Below, piece by piece: positions 1 to 8,310 of a stretch of DNA of 64,000 nt. The stretch lies in assembly GCF_015218165.1 (NCBI RefSeq), contig NZ_CP048659.1, positions 868,001 to 932,000 of the forward strand. The letters run 5' to 3'. The notes beneath the pieces are model-generated. The model did no database searches and was not told the DNA's origin. It saw nothing but the letters and a program-made list of their open reading frames with translations. Origin of the DNA: Acinetobacter piscicola. GTDB lineage: Bacteria > Pseudomonadota > Gammaproteobacteria > Pseudomonadales > Moraxellaceae. The stretch's first letter is position 1, and each line of letters begins with the position of its first letter. A program made the translations under genes and the position numbers.

Positions 1-1
1 T

Positions 2-1045
2 GCAACAGCAGGGCAGCAACTCCATCATGCCATTGTTGAAAATCATCTTGCACATGGAATATTACTGTATTGCATGGTGTTTTTTGCTTTGTGGTGGGCA
101 TGGATGAACTTTAGTTGGTTTGCGTCTGCCTATGACAATGATGATGCCTTATATCGCGTCATGACTTTTGTCCAAATCATTGGTTCTTTGGTGTTGGCAG
201 CAGGTATTCCGAGTGCATTTCAACAGCAAGACTTTGATGTGATTATCATTGGTTATGCCATTATGCGCTTTGCTTTAGTGAGTCAATGGTTACGGGTTGC
301 CATCAGTGATCCTGCACGAAAAACTACAGCTTTACGTTATGCATGTGGGATTGTTGTTGTACAAATCGGATGGTTATTTTTTCACTTTAGCCCGATTCAT
401 TTTAGTGTTTATCTTTTTGCAATCTTGGTCATCGCTGAATTATGTGTGCCGATTTGGGCAGAATCTGCCAATATGACACCGTGGCATCCACATCATATTG
501 CAGAGCGTTATTCGCTGCTGACGATTATTGTATTAGGCGAGTCGATTGTGGGAAGTTATGCTGCGATCAGTGACGCATTGGCACATCAACATGTCAGTAC
601 TGAGCTTATTTTCTTAATGATCGGCGGTTTGATCATGATGTTTACAGTCTGGTGGGCATATTTTGATCATGAAATTGCGGATCGTCTAAATAGCCGTAAA
701 CGTGCATTTTCTTGGGGATATGGGCATTTCTTTATTTTTATTAGTATTGCGGCGCTGGGTGCAAGTCTAGCGGCTGCTGTAGATATTAGTACCCATCAAG
801 CCGAAATTTCGGCACAATGGGGGGGATGGTTGGTGGCGATTCCTTTGGTTATGTATAGCGCAAGTTTATGGCTATTACACGAAGTACATCATTTACAGGG
901 CATGAAAAAATGGCTGTATCCATTGACGACAATCATTGTGCTTAGTATTCCTTATGTGGTGCCAGAGATTGGTTATGCCGTTTTCATTATGGCAATTGTC
1001 TATGCATTACGTTTGATTTTTTCAAAATGTTATTTGGCGCGTTAA
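2..1045 (+). CDS. Low temperature requirement protein A (LtrA) family membrane protein, 5' end outside window
   Basis: The reading frame is open from base 2, so the gene starts upstream of the window; the ATG at 74 is internal. The visible 347 residues are a chain of hydrophobic membrane segments with the LtrA-type features HGILLY, WWAWMNF and FASAYDNDD near the start and a GESIVGSY segment in the middle. LtrA proteins are multi-pass inner-membrane proteins first linked to growth of Listeria at low temperature; their biochemical role is not known. The stop codon is 12 bases before the Nudix gene, so the two are probably co-transcribed. The family call is confident from the motifs; function is open. 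Confidence 0.85.
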   Translation, partial: ATAGQQLHHAIVENHLAHGILLYCMVFFALWWAWMNFSWFASAYDNDDALYRVMTFVQIIGSLVLAAGIPSAFQQQDFDVIIIGYAIMRFALVSQWLRVAISDPARKTTALRYACGIVVVQIGWLFFHFSPIHFSVYLFAILVIAELCVPIWAESANMTPWHPHHIAERYSLLTIIVLGESIVGSYAAISDALAHQHVSTELIFLMIGGLIMMFTVWWAYFDHEIADRLNSRKRAFSWGYGHFFIFISIAALGASLAAAVDISTHQAEISAQWGGWLVAIPLVMYSASLWLLHEVHHLQGMKKWLYPLTTIIVLSIPYVVPEIGYAVFIMAIVYALRLIFSKCYLAR

Positions 1046-1057
1046 GGAAATAAAGCC

Positions 1058-1462
1058 ATGGGTTTTCATGATTTTTACCGAATGAGTTCACATGCCGTCA
1101 TTTGTAATGCACAGCAGCAAATTTTATTGTTAAAAGCCACCTATGCCGATCATGCATGGGGCTTACCTGGGGGTGGTTTGGATGTTGGTGAAACTATTCA
1201 TGAGGCTTTAATACGAGAATGTCACGAAGAAATTGGATGCAAGGTACAGATCGAGTATTTATCAGGTGTGTATTTTCATTCAGCCGTGAACTCCCATGCT
1301 TTTATTTTTAAATGTCAGTTAGATCGATGTGCCGAAATTCAACTCAGTGCTGAGCATTCAGCGTATCGTTGGTTTACTTTGGATGAGCTTTCAGTTGTGC
1401 AAAAAGTGCGGATCGAAGATTGTTTAAATTTTAATGGAACGGTACACAGTCGGGCATTTTAA
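1058..1462 (+). CDS. Nudix hydrolase
   Basis: A 134-residue protein with one complete Nudix box at about residues 39-61: GGLDVGETIHEALIRE followed by CHEEIG, matching GX5EX7REUXEEXGU. The glutamates of the REXXEE core, which bind the catalytic Mg2+, are present. Nudix enzymes cleave nucleoside diphosphates linked to another group, and the box alone does not give the substrate. The start is supported by AAGGA about nine bases upstream of ATG. It follows the LtrA-family gene by 12 bases and probably shares its transcript. The protein is short and holds little besides the Nudix fold, as is usual for housekeeping family members. Confidence 0.88.
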   Translation: MGFHDFYRMSSHAVICNAQQQILLLKATYADHAWGLPGGGLDVGETIHEALIRECHEEIGCKVQIEYLSGVYFHSAVNSHAFIFKCQLDRCAEIQLSAEHSAYRWFTLDELSVVQKVRIEDCLNFNGTVHSRAF

Positions 1463-1547
1463 CAAGTCTATCGTTCCACAAGATAACAATAGATGTGTTT
1501 AAGATAAGATTTAAATATAACTCAAATTTAAAAAATAGGATGCTGAT

Positions 1548-2603
1548 ATGACACCGCATTTACCTAAAAAAATAAGCTTAGGGATTTTGTTTATATTCTT
1601 TAATGGTACAAGTTTTGCTGCCATACAAGGAATGAGTTTTGAACATAAAGATTGGGAATTAAGCTGTGATAATACAGGAACATGCCGCGCAGCAGGGTAT
1701 CAGTCTGATGAGGATTTTGAGTCTCCTGTCAGTGTACTGTTGACTCGAAAAGCAGGTGAAAATATGCCTGTAGTTGCTGAAGTACAGTTTGGTGAAAATG
1801 AAGATAACCCAAATGTACATGCTCAATATGAGCTTAAAATAAATGGCAAATCTTATGGTTGGGTGAATAATAGCACTGAATCGAGTACGCTCAATCCCAG
1901 TCAAATTAAAGCCTTATTAGCCACGGCACAACGTGATGCAACGGTGACCTTTGAAGCAGGCAAGCAAAATTTTAGATTGTCAGGACAAGGCATGAGTGCT
2001 GTTTTATTGAAAATGGATGAGTTTCAAAAAAGGCTTGGAACATCTTCTGCATTGATTAAAAAAGGGCAAAATACAAATCAACATGTACTGCAAGCTGAAG
2101 CTAAGCCGATTATGGTGGCACAAGACGTGATGCAAGGCAAAGAAACTCAACTTTTGCCAAAAAGCGAACAAGCATTAAAAATTATTCGCTTGTTGAAGCC
2201 GACCACCAACACAGATGATTGCCCGACTTTATTTGGTGAATCAGATTATTTTGAGTCAGATCGCGTGGTCATTACACCAATTACTTCGGAATTAAGCATC
2301 GTACATCATCCTTGTTGGTCAGGCGCATATAATTTTGGTACAGGCGTTTGGGTCATGAATAAAAAACTGACACAAGTCAAACAATTGGTCAGTACATCCA
2401 TCAGTGATGAGTCAGACAATCAACTTTTTGAAAATCATAAAGGTCGTGGTATAGGTGATTGTTGGTCTCAGACTGAATGGACGTGGAATGGTCAGCGTTA
2501 TGTACAAACCCTAGACTCAACGACAGGCATGTGCAAAGGTTTTGCAGGGGGTGCATGGAGTTTGCCGACGGTCATTGTAGAGGTGAAAGGTTTAAAACAG
2601 TAA
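1548..2603 (+). CDS. Exported DUF1176 domain protein
   Basis: A 351-residue protein with a lysine-bearing N-terminus and a hydrophobic stretch ending in SFAA at about residue 24, a likely Sec signal peptide, so the mature protein should be periplasmic. The rest fits the DUF1176 family: a WELSCDNTGTCRAAGY segment right after the signal, then a second half with several cysteines (DDCPTLF, HHPCW, GDCWS, GMCKG). The paired cysteines suggest disulfide bonds. The family has no known function. AGGA lies seven bases before the ATG. The gene runs convergently toward dusC with only 18 bases between the stop codons. Confidence 0.8.
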   Translation: MTPHLPKKISLGILFIFFNGTSFAAIQGMSFEHKDWELSCDNTGTCRAAGYQSDEDFESPVSVLLTRKAGENMPVVAEVQFGENEDNPNVHAQYELKINGKSYGWVNNSTESSTLNPSQIKALLATAQRDATVTFEAGKQNFRLSGQGMSAVLLKMDEFQKRLGTSSALIKKGQNTNQHVLQAEAKPIMVAQDVMQGKETQLLPKSEQALKIIRLLKPTTNTDDCPTLFGESDYFESDRVVITPITSELSIVHHPCWSGAYNFGTGVWVMNKKLTQVKQLVSTSISDESDNQLFENHKGRGIGDCWSQTEWTWNGQRYVQTLDSTTGMCKGFAGGAWSLPTVIVEVKGLKQ

Positions 2604-2621
2604 GGGTGTGAATGTACCTCA

Positions 2622-3557
2622 TCAATTTTTGGAAAGGTTAAGTTTTTCAACCACTTCATCAATTTTTTTCAAACGCTTGACTTCATCCCACAAGGCTTTG
2701 GCTTCAGGATAATGTTTTGACATCATGCCGAGCCATTGTTTATAACGCCCAACCATATTCATTTCTTTTTTATAGCTGCCATTTAAAAACCGAATCTGTA
2801 AACCAAGTAATTCGTTCCATGTAATCAAGGCTTCATCGGTATTTTTGCGAATACATTGGGTTAAGTCAGGTGTGGTCACTGCACCACGACCAATCATTAA
2901 ATCTTCACAGCCTGATTCAAGTTGACACTGTTTTGCATTGGCATTGGTCCAAATTTCACCATTGGCAATGACATTGATGTTGAGTGATTCACGGATAGGA
3001 TGTAATAGATCCCAAAAAGCAGGTGGGGTATAGCCATCAGCTTTGGTACGCGCATGTACCGTTACCCATGCTGCGCCTGCGTCTTCAATGGCATGCGCAT
3101 TTTCCATAGTGAAGTTACGATCCATATAACCCAAACGCATTTTTGCTGAGACAGGAATATGTGTTGGTACAGCATCACGTACAGCTTTAACCAACTCATG
3201 CACCACTTCAGGTTCATCTAAGAGTACGGAACCACCTCGGTGACGATTTACCGTTTTTGCAGGACAGCCAAAGTTAAGGTCAATCGCAGGCGCACCTAGT
3301 TCAACAGCTCGCACTGCATTGGCTGCAAGCATGTCAGGATTATTTCCCAAAAACTGTACATGGACAGGTGTACCTGCCGCTGTTTTACCGTCATTATTTA
3401 ATTCAGGACAATAGCTGTGGTAAATATGATCGGGTAATATCGAATCTGTGACACGAATGAACTCAGTTACACACCAGTCGAAGCTGCCGACAGATGTCAG
3501 TACATCACGCATAATAGGGTCGGTTAAGCCTTCCATGGGTGCAAGAACGAGTTTCAA
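2622..3557 (-). CDS. dusC: tRNA-dihydrouridine(16) synthase DusC
   Basis: The product reduces uridine 16 in the D-loop of tRNAs to dihydrouridine, using FMN and NADPH in the cytoplasm. The 311 residues include the Dus start LAPMEGLTD, the catalytic cysteine C98 in DLNFGCPAKTVNRHRGG, and a C-terminal helical domain. The TEFIRVTD and CPEL segments and the length match the DusC subgroup better than DusA or DusB. The start is a TTG codon at 3557, supported by AGGT about seven bases upstream and by the match of MKLVLAPMEG to the family N-terminus. It stands alone, convergent with the DUF1176 gene. Confidence 0.9.
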   Translation of the reverse strand: MKLVLAPMEGLTDPIMRDVLTSVGSFDWCVTEFIRVTDSILPDHIYHSYCPELNNDGKTAAGTPVHVQFLGNNPDMLAANAVRAVELGAPAIDLNFGCPAKTVNRHRGGSVLLDEPEVVHELVKAVRDAVPTHIPVSAKMRLGYMDRNFTMENAHAIEDAGAAWVTVHARTKADGYTPPAFWDLLHPIRESLNINVIANGEIWTNANAKQCQLESGCEDLMIGRGAVTTPDLTQCIRKNTDEALITWNELLGLQIRFLNGSYKKEMNMVGRYKQWLGMMSKHYPEAKALWDEVKRLKKIDEVVEKLNLSKN

Positions 3558-3699
3558 TGAATTACCTAAATGCGAAATCTAAACAGGAGCGTTATACGGT
3601 TTTTTGAGATGATTGTCTAGCAATGTAAGCTGTGAATAAACATACAGACGATTAAGTATTTCAACGTACATATAAATTTATACGGATCGGACAATTAAA

Positions 3700-4409
3700 A
3701 TGAAAAAAAATAAAATGCTGTTCATCAGTTTGTTATGTAGCACACCTATGGTTTGGGCAAACCCACAGCTTGAAGGTGAATATGCTTTACAAGGCGGTGC
3801 ACTTTATATATTACCTCATCGACAATTTGCGGTGATTGCTTATGCTACTGCTCTAGCTGGAAACTATGAAATTCAAGCTAATACGCTTCAATTTCATTGG
3901 ACAAGTGAAAATATCCCAAATTTATTATTCAAGAATTTTCAGATTTATCCCAGGTAGATTATCAAGATCGGATGCAGCCTAAGTTAAAGCAATTAATCAT
4001 TCACTTTGATTCAAACTTACCTGATACATTTTACTTAGGGGGAAATCAGCCTTTAACATCGCCTCAGCTGAAAAGAGTTTTTAATGAAGATGCAAATTGC
4101 TATGAATATTCTAAAATGAATCAGAATGAATTAGCCCAGAAAAATTCAAAAAGAAGGCTTGGTTTTTTATCATAGGAACGATCTGTACAAAGGAGAATGG
4201 TCTGAACGCCGCGAATTATCGGGGCTTGCAGGAGAAGATTTAGCCATGCTGCAACAGATCGTACAACAAAGCCAATTTCCTTGGTCATTTGAAACTCAAA
4301 TTATTCATTTTAAGCATATTCAATTAGACGAGTACCCTAATGATCAAAATGCAATGCGATTCCTCTTTATAACTTTATGAGGCGCATGATCAAGTTATAT
4401 AGATATTGA
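3700..4409 (+). pseudogene. Frameshifted gene for an exported protein of unknown function
   Basis: Three overlapping open stretches read as one protein of about 230 residues broken by frameshifts. The first (from ATG 3700) starts with a signal peptide ending at VWA-NPQ near residue 21 and stops at 3957. The frame then moves to the third frame, which carries on as EFSDLSQVDYQDRMQPKL from about 3930 to 4160. It returns to the first frame at a run of six T around 4163 (FYHRNDLYKGEW). A last shift near 4350 would give the ending IPLYNFMRRMIKLYRY, with a stop at 4407-4409. Homopolymers at or near the shifts mean sequencing error is a real alternative to decay. I do not recognise the family. Confidence 0.6.
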
Positions 4410-4464
4410 ATTCATCACGTTCATTTATAGATTGGCTATAAATAAAACATTTTCTCATCTCGTA

Positions 4465-4641
4465 CTATTTTTTCTCGGTAACGCATGAAAATGTACAATA
4501 GCTGTCGTCATCAATGGTAGAGACTACGCCATCATCATTGAGATCTGCATCTTTAAATAAAAAGATTTGATCACATTGTTGACATCTTTCAGGTGTCATC
4601 GCATTGAGTTGTTCTAATGGTGGATGTGTTGGTATTGTCAT
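4465..4641 (-). CDS. 58-aa protein with two cysteine pairs and an EF-hand-like loop
   Basis: The start is taken at ATG 4641, not the ATG at 4674, because AAGGA sits about seven bases upstream of 4641. The 58-residue product has C20-x2-C23 near the middle and C49-x3-C53 near the end, which could bind zinc as a small ribbon. Between them, residues 33-44 (DLNDDGVVSTID) fit the 12-residue calcium loop of EF-hand and dockerin repeats, with acidic or polar side chains at loop positions 1, 3, 5, 9 and 12 and glycine at 6. No signal peptide is seen. I do not recognise the family; metal binding is inferred from spacing only. Confidence 0.6.
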   Translation of the reverse strand: MTIPTHPPLEQLNAMTPERCQQCDQIFLFKDADLNDDGVVSTIDDDSYCTFSCVTEKK

Positions 4642-4818
4642 TTTAAAATCCTTTTGGGTGAAATATATACACATAGTTTTTTTAAGAGATTAGATCCAAT
4701 CGTATATTTACGCAAGTCATAAAAGTGATATTTTATTTTTATTTCTGATATTTAGCGCAAATATTGGATCAAAAAAGTGAGAGATTCGGTTTTCTCTTTT
4801 GCCTCTTTGTATGAAAGT

Positions 4819-5628
4819 TTAACGATGCAAAATCATTTCCAAAATAAATTTAGAACCAATAAAACCAATGGCTAATAGGAAAAATCCAATAATGGTAAAG
4901 CGAATCGCTTTTTGACCACGCCAACCAAATTTATAATGCCCAAGCAATAATGCACCATAGACAAACCAAGAAATAATACTAAATGCCGTTTTATGTGCTA
5001 AATGTTGTGCAAAGAAGTTTTCAACGGTAAAGAAACCAAAACCCAGTGCGACCGTTAATAAAGCAAAACCTGTGATCAACATATCGAACAGCAAGGATTC
5101 CATGACTTGCAAGGGGGGTAATAAGTTGACCCAAACACGTTTTTTTTGTTTTTTCTTGAGTTCCCTATTTTGTAACCACATCAGTACAGCTTGGATGGTT
5201 GCCATCAATAACACGGCATAAGCAGATAAAGATAAAATGATATGCGTATCTAAACCTAAAGAATGCATTTCAATAAACTGGCGAGGGACACTAAAAGCAA
5301 AGCCTAAGATTAGACCTAAAGCTGCTACAGGGATGCCTAATAGATTTAGCGCAATGACAGGTCGATAGGTACTAAACAATACACTCAGTAACAACATTAA
5401 ACCTGATGTAAAAGACATTAAATTAAATACATCATAATTGATCCCCGACGGGGTGATCATATTGTTATACAGTACAGCAGCATGTAACAATAGCCCTAAG
5501 CCTAAGACAACGCCAATAAACCAATGGTTTGGCGCACGTTTAGACATTAGATGCATAAATAAATACCAAAATGATGTGGTATAGGCAATTAATGCTAAAA
5601 TGGTATACACCAAGGGGAGGCTAATCAT
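4819..5628 (-). CDS. CcsA/YpjD-like cytochrome c assembly family membrane protein
   Basis: A 269-residue protein made almost entirely of membrane segments, about eight by eye. It resembles the HemX/YpjD branch of the cytochrome c assembly (CcsA) superfamily, with histidines at membrane borders and a late FFTVENFFAQHLAHKTAFSI region. In many gammaproteobacteria such a gene lies divergent from ffh, as here. The exact role of this branch is not settled; haem handling is the family-based guess. It is transcribed away from ffh, and the 143 bases between them should hold both promoters. Confidence 0.8.
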   Translation of the reverse strand: MISLPLVYTILALIAYTTSFWYLFMHLMSKRAPNHWFIGVVLGLGLLLHAAVLYNNMITPSGINYDVFNLMSFTSGLMLLLSVLFSTYRPVIALNLLGIPVAALGLILGFAFSVPRQFIEMHSLGLDTHIILSLSAYAVLLMATIQAVLMWLQNRELKKKQKKRVWVNLLPPLQVMESLLFDMLITGFALLTVALGFGFFTVENFFAQHLAHKTAFSIISWFVYGALLLGHYKFGWRGQKAIRFTIIGFFLLAIGFIGSKFILEMILHR

Positions 5629-5771
5629 GTCAAACCTTTTTCGGGATGATAAATATTCATGTTATAAGATATAAATTCGATATGAACTCAAGTATCCTAT
5701 AGCATCTTATGCATAAAAGTTCTATTTTTCAGAAAGTTTTTTTGCAACAACTATTTTAAGCGGATTTCGCA

Positions 5772-7181
5772 ATGTTTGATACCTTAACAGAACGACTCAC
5801 GCAGAGTCTCAGAAATGTTACTGGCTCAGGACAACTGACCGAAGATAATATTAAAGACACTTTACGTGAAGTGCGTATGGCACTGCTCGAGGCCGATGTT
5901 GCTCTGCCTGTAACTCGTGAGTTTATCGCGAAAGTTAAGGAAGAGGCATTGGGTCAGGAAGTGATGACACAGCTTTCACCAGGTCAAGCTTTCGTTAAAA
6001 TTGTCTATGACGAACTCACCAAAATGATGGGTGAGGCCAACGAAACCTTAGATTTGGCTGCAAAACCACCTGTGGTGATTTTACTTGCAGGTTTGCAAGG
6101 TGCGGGTAAAACTACAACTGCTGCAAAACTTGCACGTTTCTTAAAAGAACGTCAAAAGAAAAAAGTGGCAATGGTCTCTGCTGACGTTTATCGTCCTGCG
6201 GCAATTAAACAGTTGCAAACTGTTGCAGCTGAAGTCGGTGTGGACTTTATTGAGTCTGAAGCATCCGAAGATCCAATCAAAATTGCACAACGTGCGATTG
6301 GACAAGCGAAGATCAATTTCAATGATGTCTTGATTGTCGATACTGCGGGGCGTTTACATGTCGATGATGACATGATGGACGAAATCAAAGCATTACATGC
6401 ATCGATCAATCCAACTGAAACTTTGTTTGTCGTTGATGCGATGACGGGGCAGGATGCAGCCAATACAGCCAAGGCATTCAACGATGCATTACCTTTGACA
6501 GGGGTCATCCTGACTAAGACCGATGGTGATGCGCGTGGTGGTGCGGCACTTTCAGTCCGGGCAATCACAGGTAAGCCAATCAAATTTTTAGGTATGGGTG
6601 AAAAACTTGATGCCTTAGAGCCATTCCATCCTGAGCGTGTTGCACAACGTATCTTAGGTATGGGTGATGTACTTTCTCTTGTCGAAGAAGTTGAACGTAA
6701 AATCGACAAAGAAAAAGCCGAAAAAATGGCGAAAAAATTGCAAAAAGGCGGCAGCTTCAACTTTGAAGATATGCTGATGCAATTTGAACAAATGAATAAG
6801 ATGGGTGGCATGATGGGCTTCTTGGATAAGTTGCCTGGCATGAGTAATTCAGGAATTCAAGATGCAATTGCACAAACGAACCCTGAAAAGCAAGTGAAAA
6901 AGATGGAAGCGATTATCCAGTCGATGACCATCAAAGAGCGTCGTAATCCAGATTTGATGAATCCAAGCCGTAAAAAACGTATTGCAGCGGGTTGTGGTAT
7001 GGATGTTGTTGAAGTGAATAAACTGATCAAACAACATGCACAAATGGCCAAAATGATGAAAAAATTTGCCAATCCATCAGGGATGGCAAAAATGATGCGT
7101 TCATTAAGTGGCTTACAAAAACAATTTGGTGGCGGTGGTGGTATGGGGCCATTATTTGGTAATAATGAACCTAAAAAATAA
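5772..7181 (+). CDS. ffh: Signal recognition particle protein Ffh
   Basis: Ffh is the protein half of the signal recognition particle. With 4.5S RNA it binds signal sequences as they leave the ribosome and delivers them to FtsY at the membrane. The 469 residues show the N-terminal helical bundle (1-90), the GTPase domain with P-loop GLQGAGKTT at 107-115, DTAGR and TKTDGDARGG, and the methionine-rich M domain from about 300 on (many MxxM and MMGF stretches) with a glycine-rich tail. Length is normal for the family. A strong terminator follows. The 4.5S RNA gene is not in this window. Confidence 0.97.
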   Translation: MFDTLTERLTQSLRNVTGSGQLTEDNIKDTLREVRMALLEADVALPVTREFIAKVKEEALGQEVMTQLSPGQAFVKIVYDELTKMMGEANETLDLAAKPPVVILLAGLQGAGKTTTAAKLARFLKERQKKKVAMVSADVYRPAAIKQLQTVAAEVGVDFIESEASEDPIKIAQRAIGQAKINFNDVLIVDTAGRLHVDDDMMDEIKALHASINPTETLFVVDAMTGQDAANTAKAFNDALPLTGVILTKTDGDARGGAALSVRAITGKPIKFLGMGEKLDALEPFHPERVAQRILGMGDVLSLVEEVERKIDKEKAEKMAKKLQKGGSFNFEDMLMQFEQMNKMGGMMGFLDKLPGMSNSGIQDAIAQTNPEKQVKKMEAIIQSMTIKERRNPDLMNPSRKKRIAAGCGMDVVEVNKLIKQHAQMAKMMKKFANPSGMAKMMRSLSGLQKQFGGGGGMGPLFGNNEPKK

Positions 7182-7198
7182 TCCAAACCGATAATCTG

Positions 7199-7226
7199 AA
7201 AAGAGCGCTTTAAGCGCTCTTTTTTG
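7199..7226 (+). terminator. Rho-independent terminator of ffh
   Basis: AAGAGCGCTT and AAGCGCTCTT form a GC-rich stem with a very small loop, followed by a run of T. It starts about 18 bases after the ffh stop, and is the only strong stop signal before the insertion sequence. Confidence 0.88.
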
Positions 7227-7332
7227 TGGATAATATTTTAAAAAATTTAAACTTAAATTATGCTATATTTGCTAAAACAATTGATAAGAAGAACTATCTA
7301 ACGTGAATTCGGGATAAGAAATTTGATAAAGA

Positions 7333-7391
7333 ATAGGCATTTGAGTCACAATTTAATCACGACAAAAAACTGAATAACCTCAAATGCCTAT
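7333..7391 (+). promoter_or_regulatory. Hairpin burying the transposase start codon
   Basis: Thirteen bases at 7333-7345 (ATAGGCATTTGAG) are the exact reverse complement of 7379-7391 (CTCAAATGCCTAT). The second arm contains the transposase ATG at 7384-7386. In mRNA this would pair the start codon inside a stem with a 33-base loop. Such structures are known in other insertion sequences as a block on translation from outside transcripts; for this element it is inference. Confidence 0.6.
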
Positions 7392-8289
7392 CGATACACA
7401 GCTTACAACACTTTTTTGTTTAATTGATGATTTTTGTGCTGATATTACCAACAATGTTGAACAATATAGGCTTACTTCAGGACAAGCTAAGCGATTGCGC
7501 CAAAGTAAAATCAGTGCTTCTGAAGTTCTCACTTTATTATTGTGGTTTCATCTAACAGGGAGTAGAAACTTCAAGGCTTTTTATCTTTATTGGGCTAAGC
7601 CTTTTCTTTGCTCTTACTTTCCAAACTTACCTAGCTATAACCGATTCATTGAATTAAAAGCAAAATATGTGATGTATTTTGTCGCTCTTATTGAGAGTTT
7701 AAAGGTGCAATCCTCTGGAATTGCTTTTATTGATTCTACCAAATTAGCTGTGTGTCATAATAAACGTATTCAGCAACACCGTGTATTTGTAGACAGCGCA
7801 AGTCGGGGGAAAACCTCTGTAGATTGGTTTTATGGTTTCAAAATTCATTTGATTTGCGATCATGTTGGACGCTTAGTTTCTTATTGTATAACAACAGGTA
7901 ACGTTGATGACCGTAAAGTATTACCAGAATTAATAGAACACTCAAAATTAAAAGGTAAGTTGTTTGGTGATCGTGGCTATATTGGTAAGAATTGGAAGGA
8001 TCGCCTTGCAGAAGTTGGTGTTCAACTGATTACACGTGTAAAAAGAAATATGAAACCACAAGTTTTAGATCCATTTGATCATGCTGTATTAAAAAAACGT
8101 GGAATTATTGAAGCACCATTTAATTTGATGAAAAGTCAATTTGATCTTGAACACACTCGCCATAGATCAAAAATAGGATTATTGACGACAATATTCTCAG
8201 CTTTAACCTTATATGCGTTGGTACTTGTGAATGGATATAATTCAGGAATTCAGCAGATTTTAAAACCTATTGAATTAAAATCTGCTTAA
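7384..8289 (+). CDS. IS982-family transposase
   Basis: A 301-residue DDE transposase that cuts and joins the ends of its own element. The catalytic triad can be placed at D117 (AFIDSTK), D196 (FGDRGYIG) and E243 (IIEAPFNLMK), the spacing and wording of the IS982 family (DDE_Tnp_1 fold). The frame is intact from ATG to stop, and the stop lies 13 bases inside the right end. There is no recognisable ribosome-binding site before the ATG, and the start codon falls in a perfect 13-base inverted repeat, so expression is probably kept low. Only one copy is visible in the window. Confidence 0.93.
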   Translation: MPIDTQLTTLFCLIDDFCADITNNVEQYRLTSGQAKRLRQSKISASEVLTLLLWFHLTGSRNFKAFYLYWAKPFLCSYFPNLPSYNRFIELKAKYVMYFVALIESLKVQSSGIAFIDSTKLAVCHNKRIQQHRVFVDSASRGKTSVDWFYGFKIHLICDHVGRLVSYCITTGNVDDRKVLPELIEHSKLKGKLFGDRGYIGKNWKDRLAEVGVQLITRVKRNMKPQVLDPFDHAVLKKRGIIEAPFNLMKSQFDLEHTRHRSKIGLLTTIFSALTLYALVLVNGYNSGIQQILKPIELKSA

Positions 8290-8310
8290 GCCGAATTCAC
8301 GTTATCTAAT

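Larger units (their letters stand above)
7301..8302 (+). mobile_element. IS982-family insertion sequence, complete, with target duplication
   Basis: About 1,002 bases bounded by inverted ends. ACGTGAATTCGG at 7301-7312 is matched exactly by the complement of 8291-8302, and the match continues with TAAG after two mismatched bases, giving ends of about 18 bases. The flanks carry the direct repeat TATCTA at 7295-7300 and 8303-8308; a seventh shared A makes the exact border uncertain by one base. One intact transposase fills the element. Complete ends, intact ORF and clean target duplication point to recent insertion. I do not assign an ISfinder name. It sits between the ribosome-binding site and the start codon of the next gene. 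Confidence 0.9.

Noticed and set aside
1467..1493. Weak inverted repeat after the Nudix gene as terminator
   Set aside because: Short imperfect stem without a T-run.
6188..7186. Three minus-strand open frames inside ffh
   Set aside because: They lie opposite a well-conserved Ffh and have no ribosome-binding sites or recognisable products.
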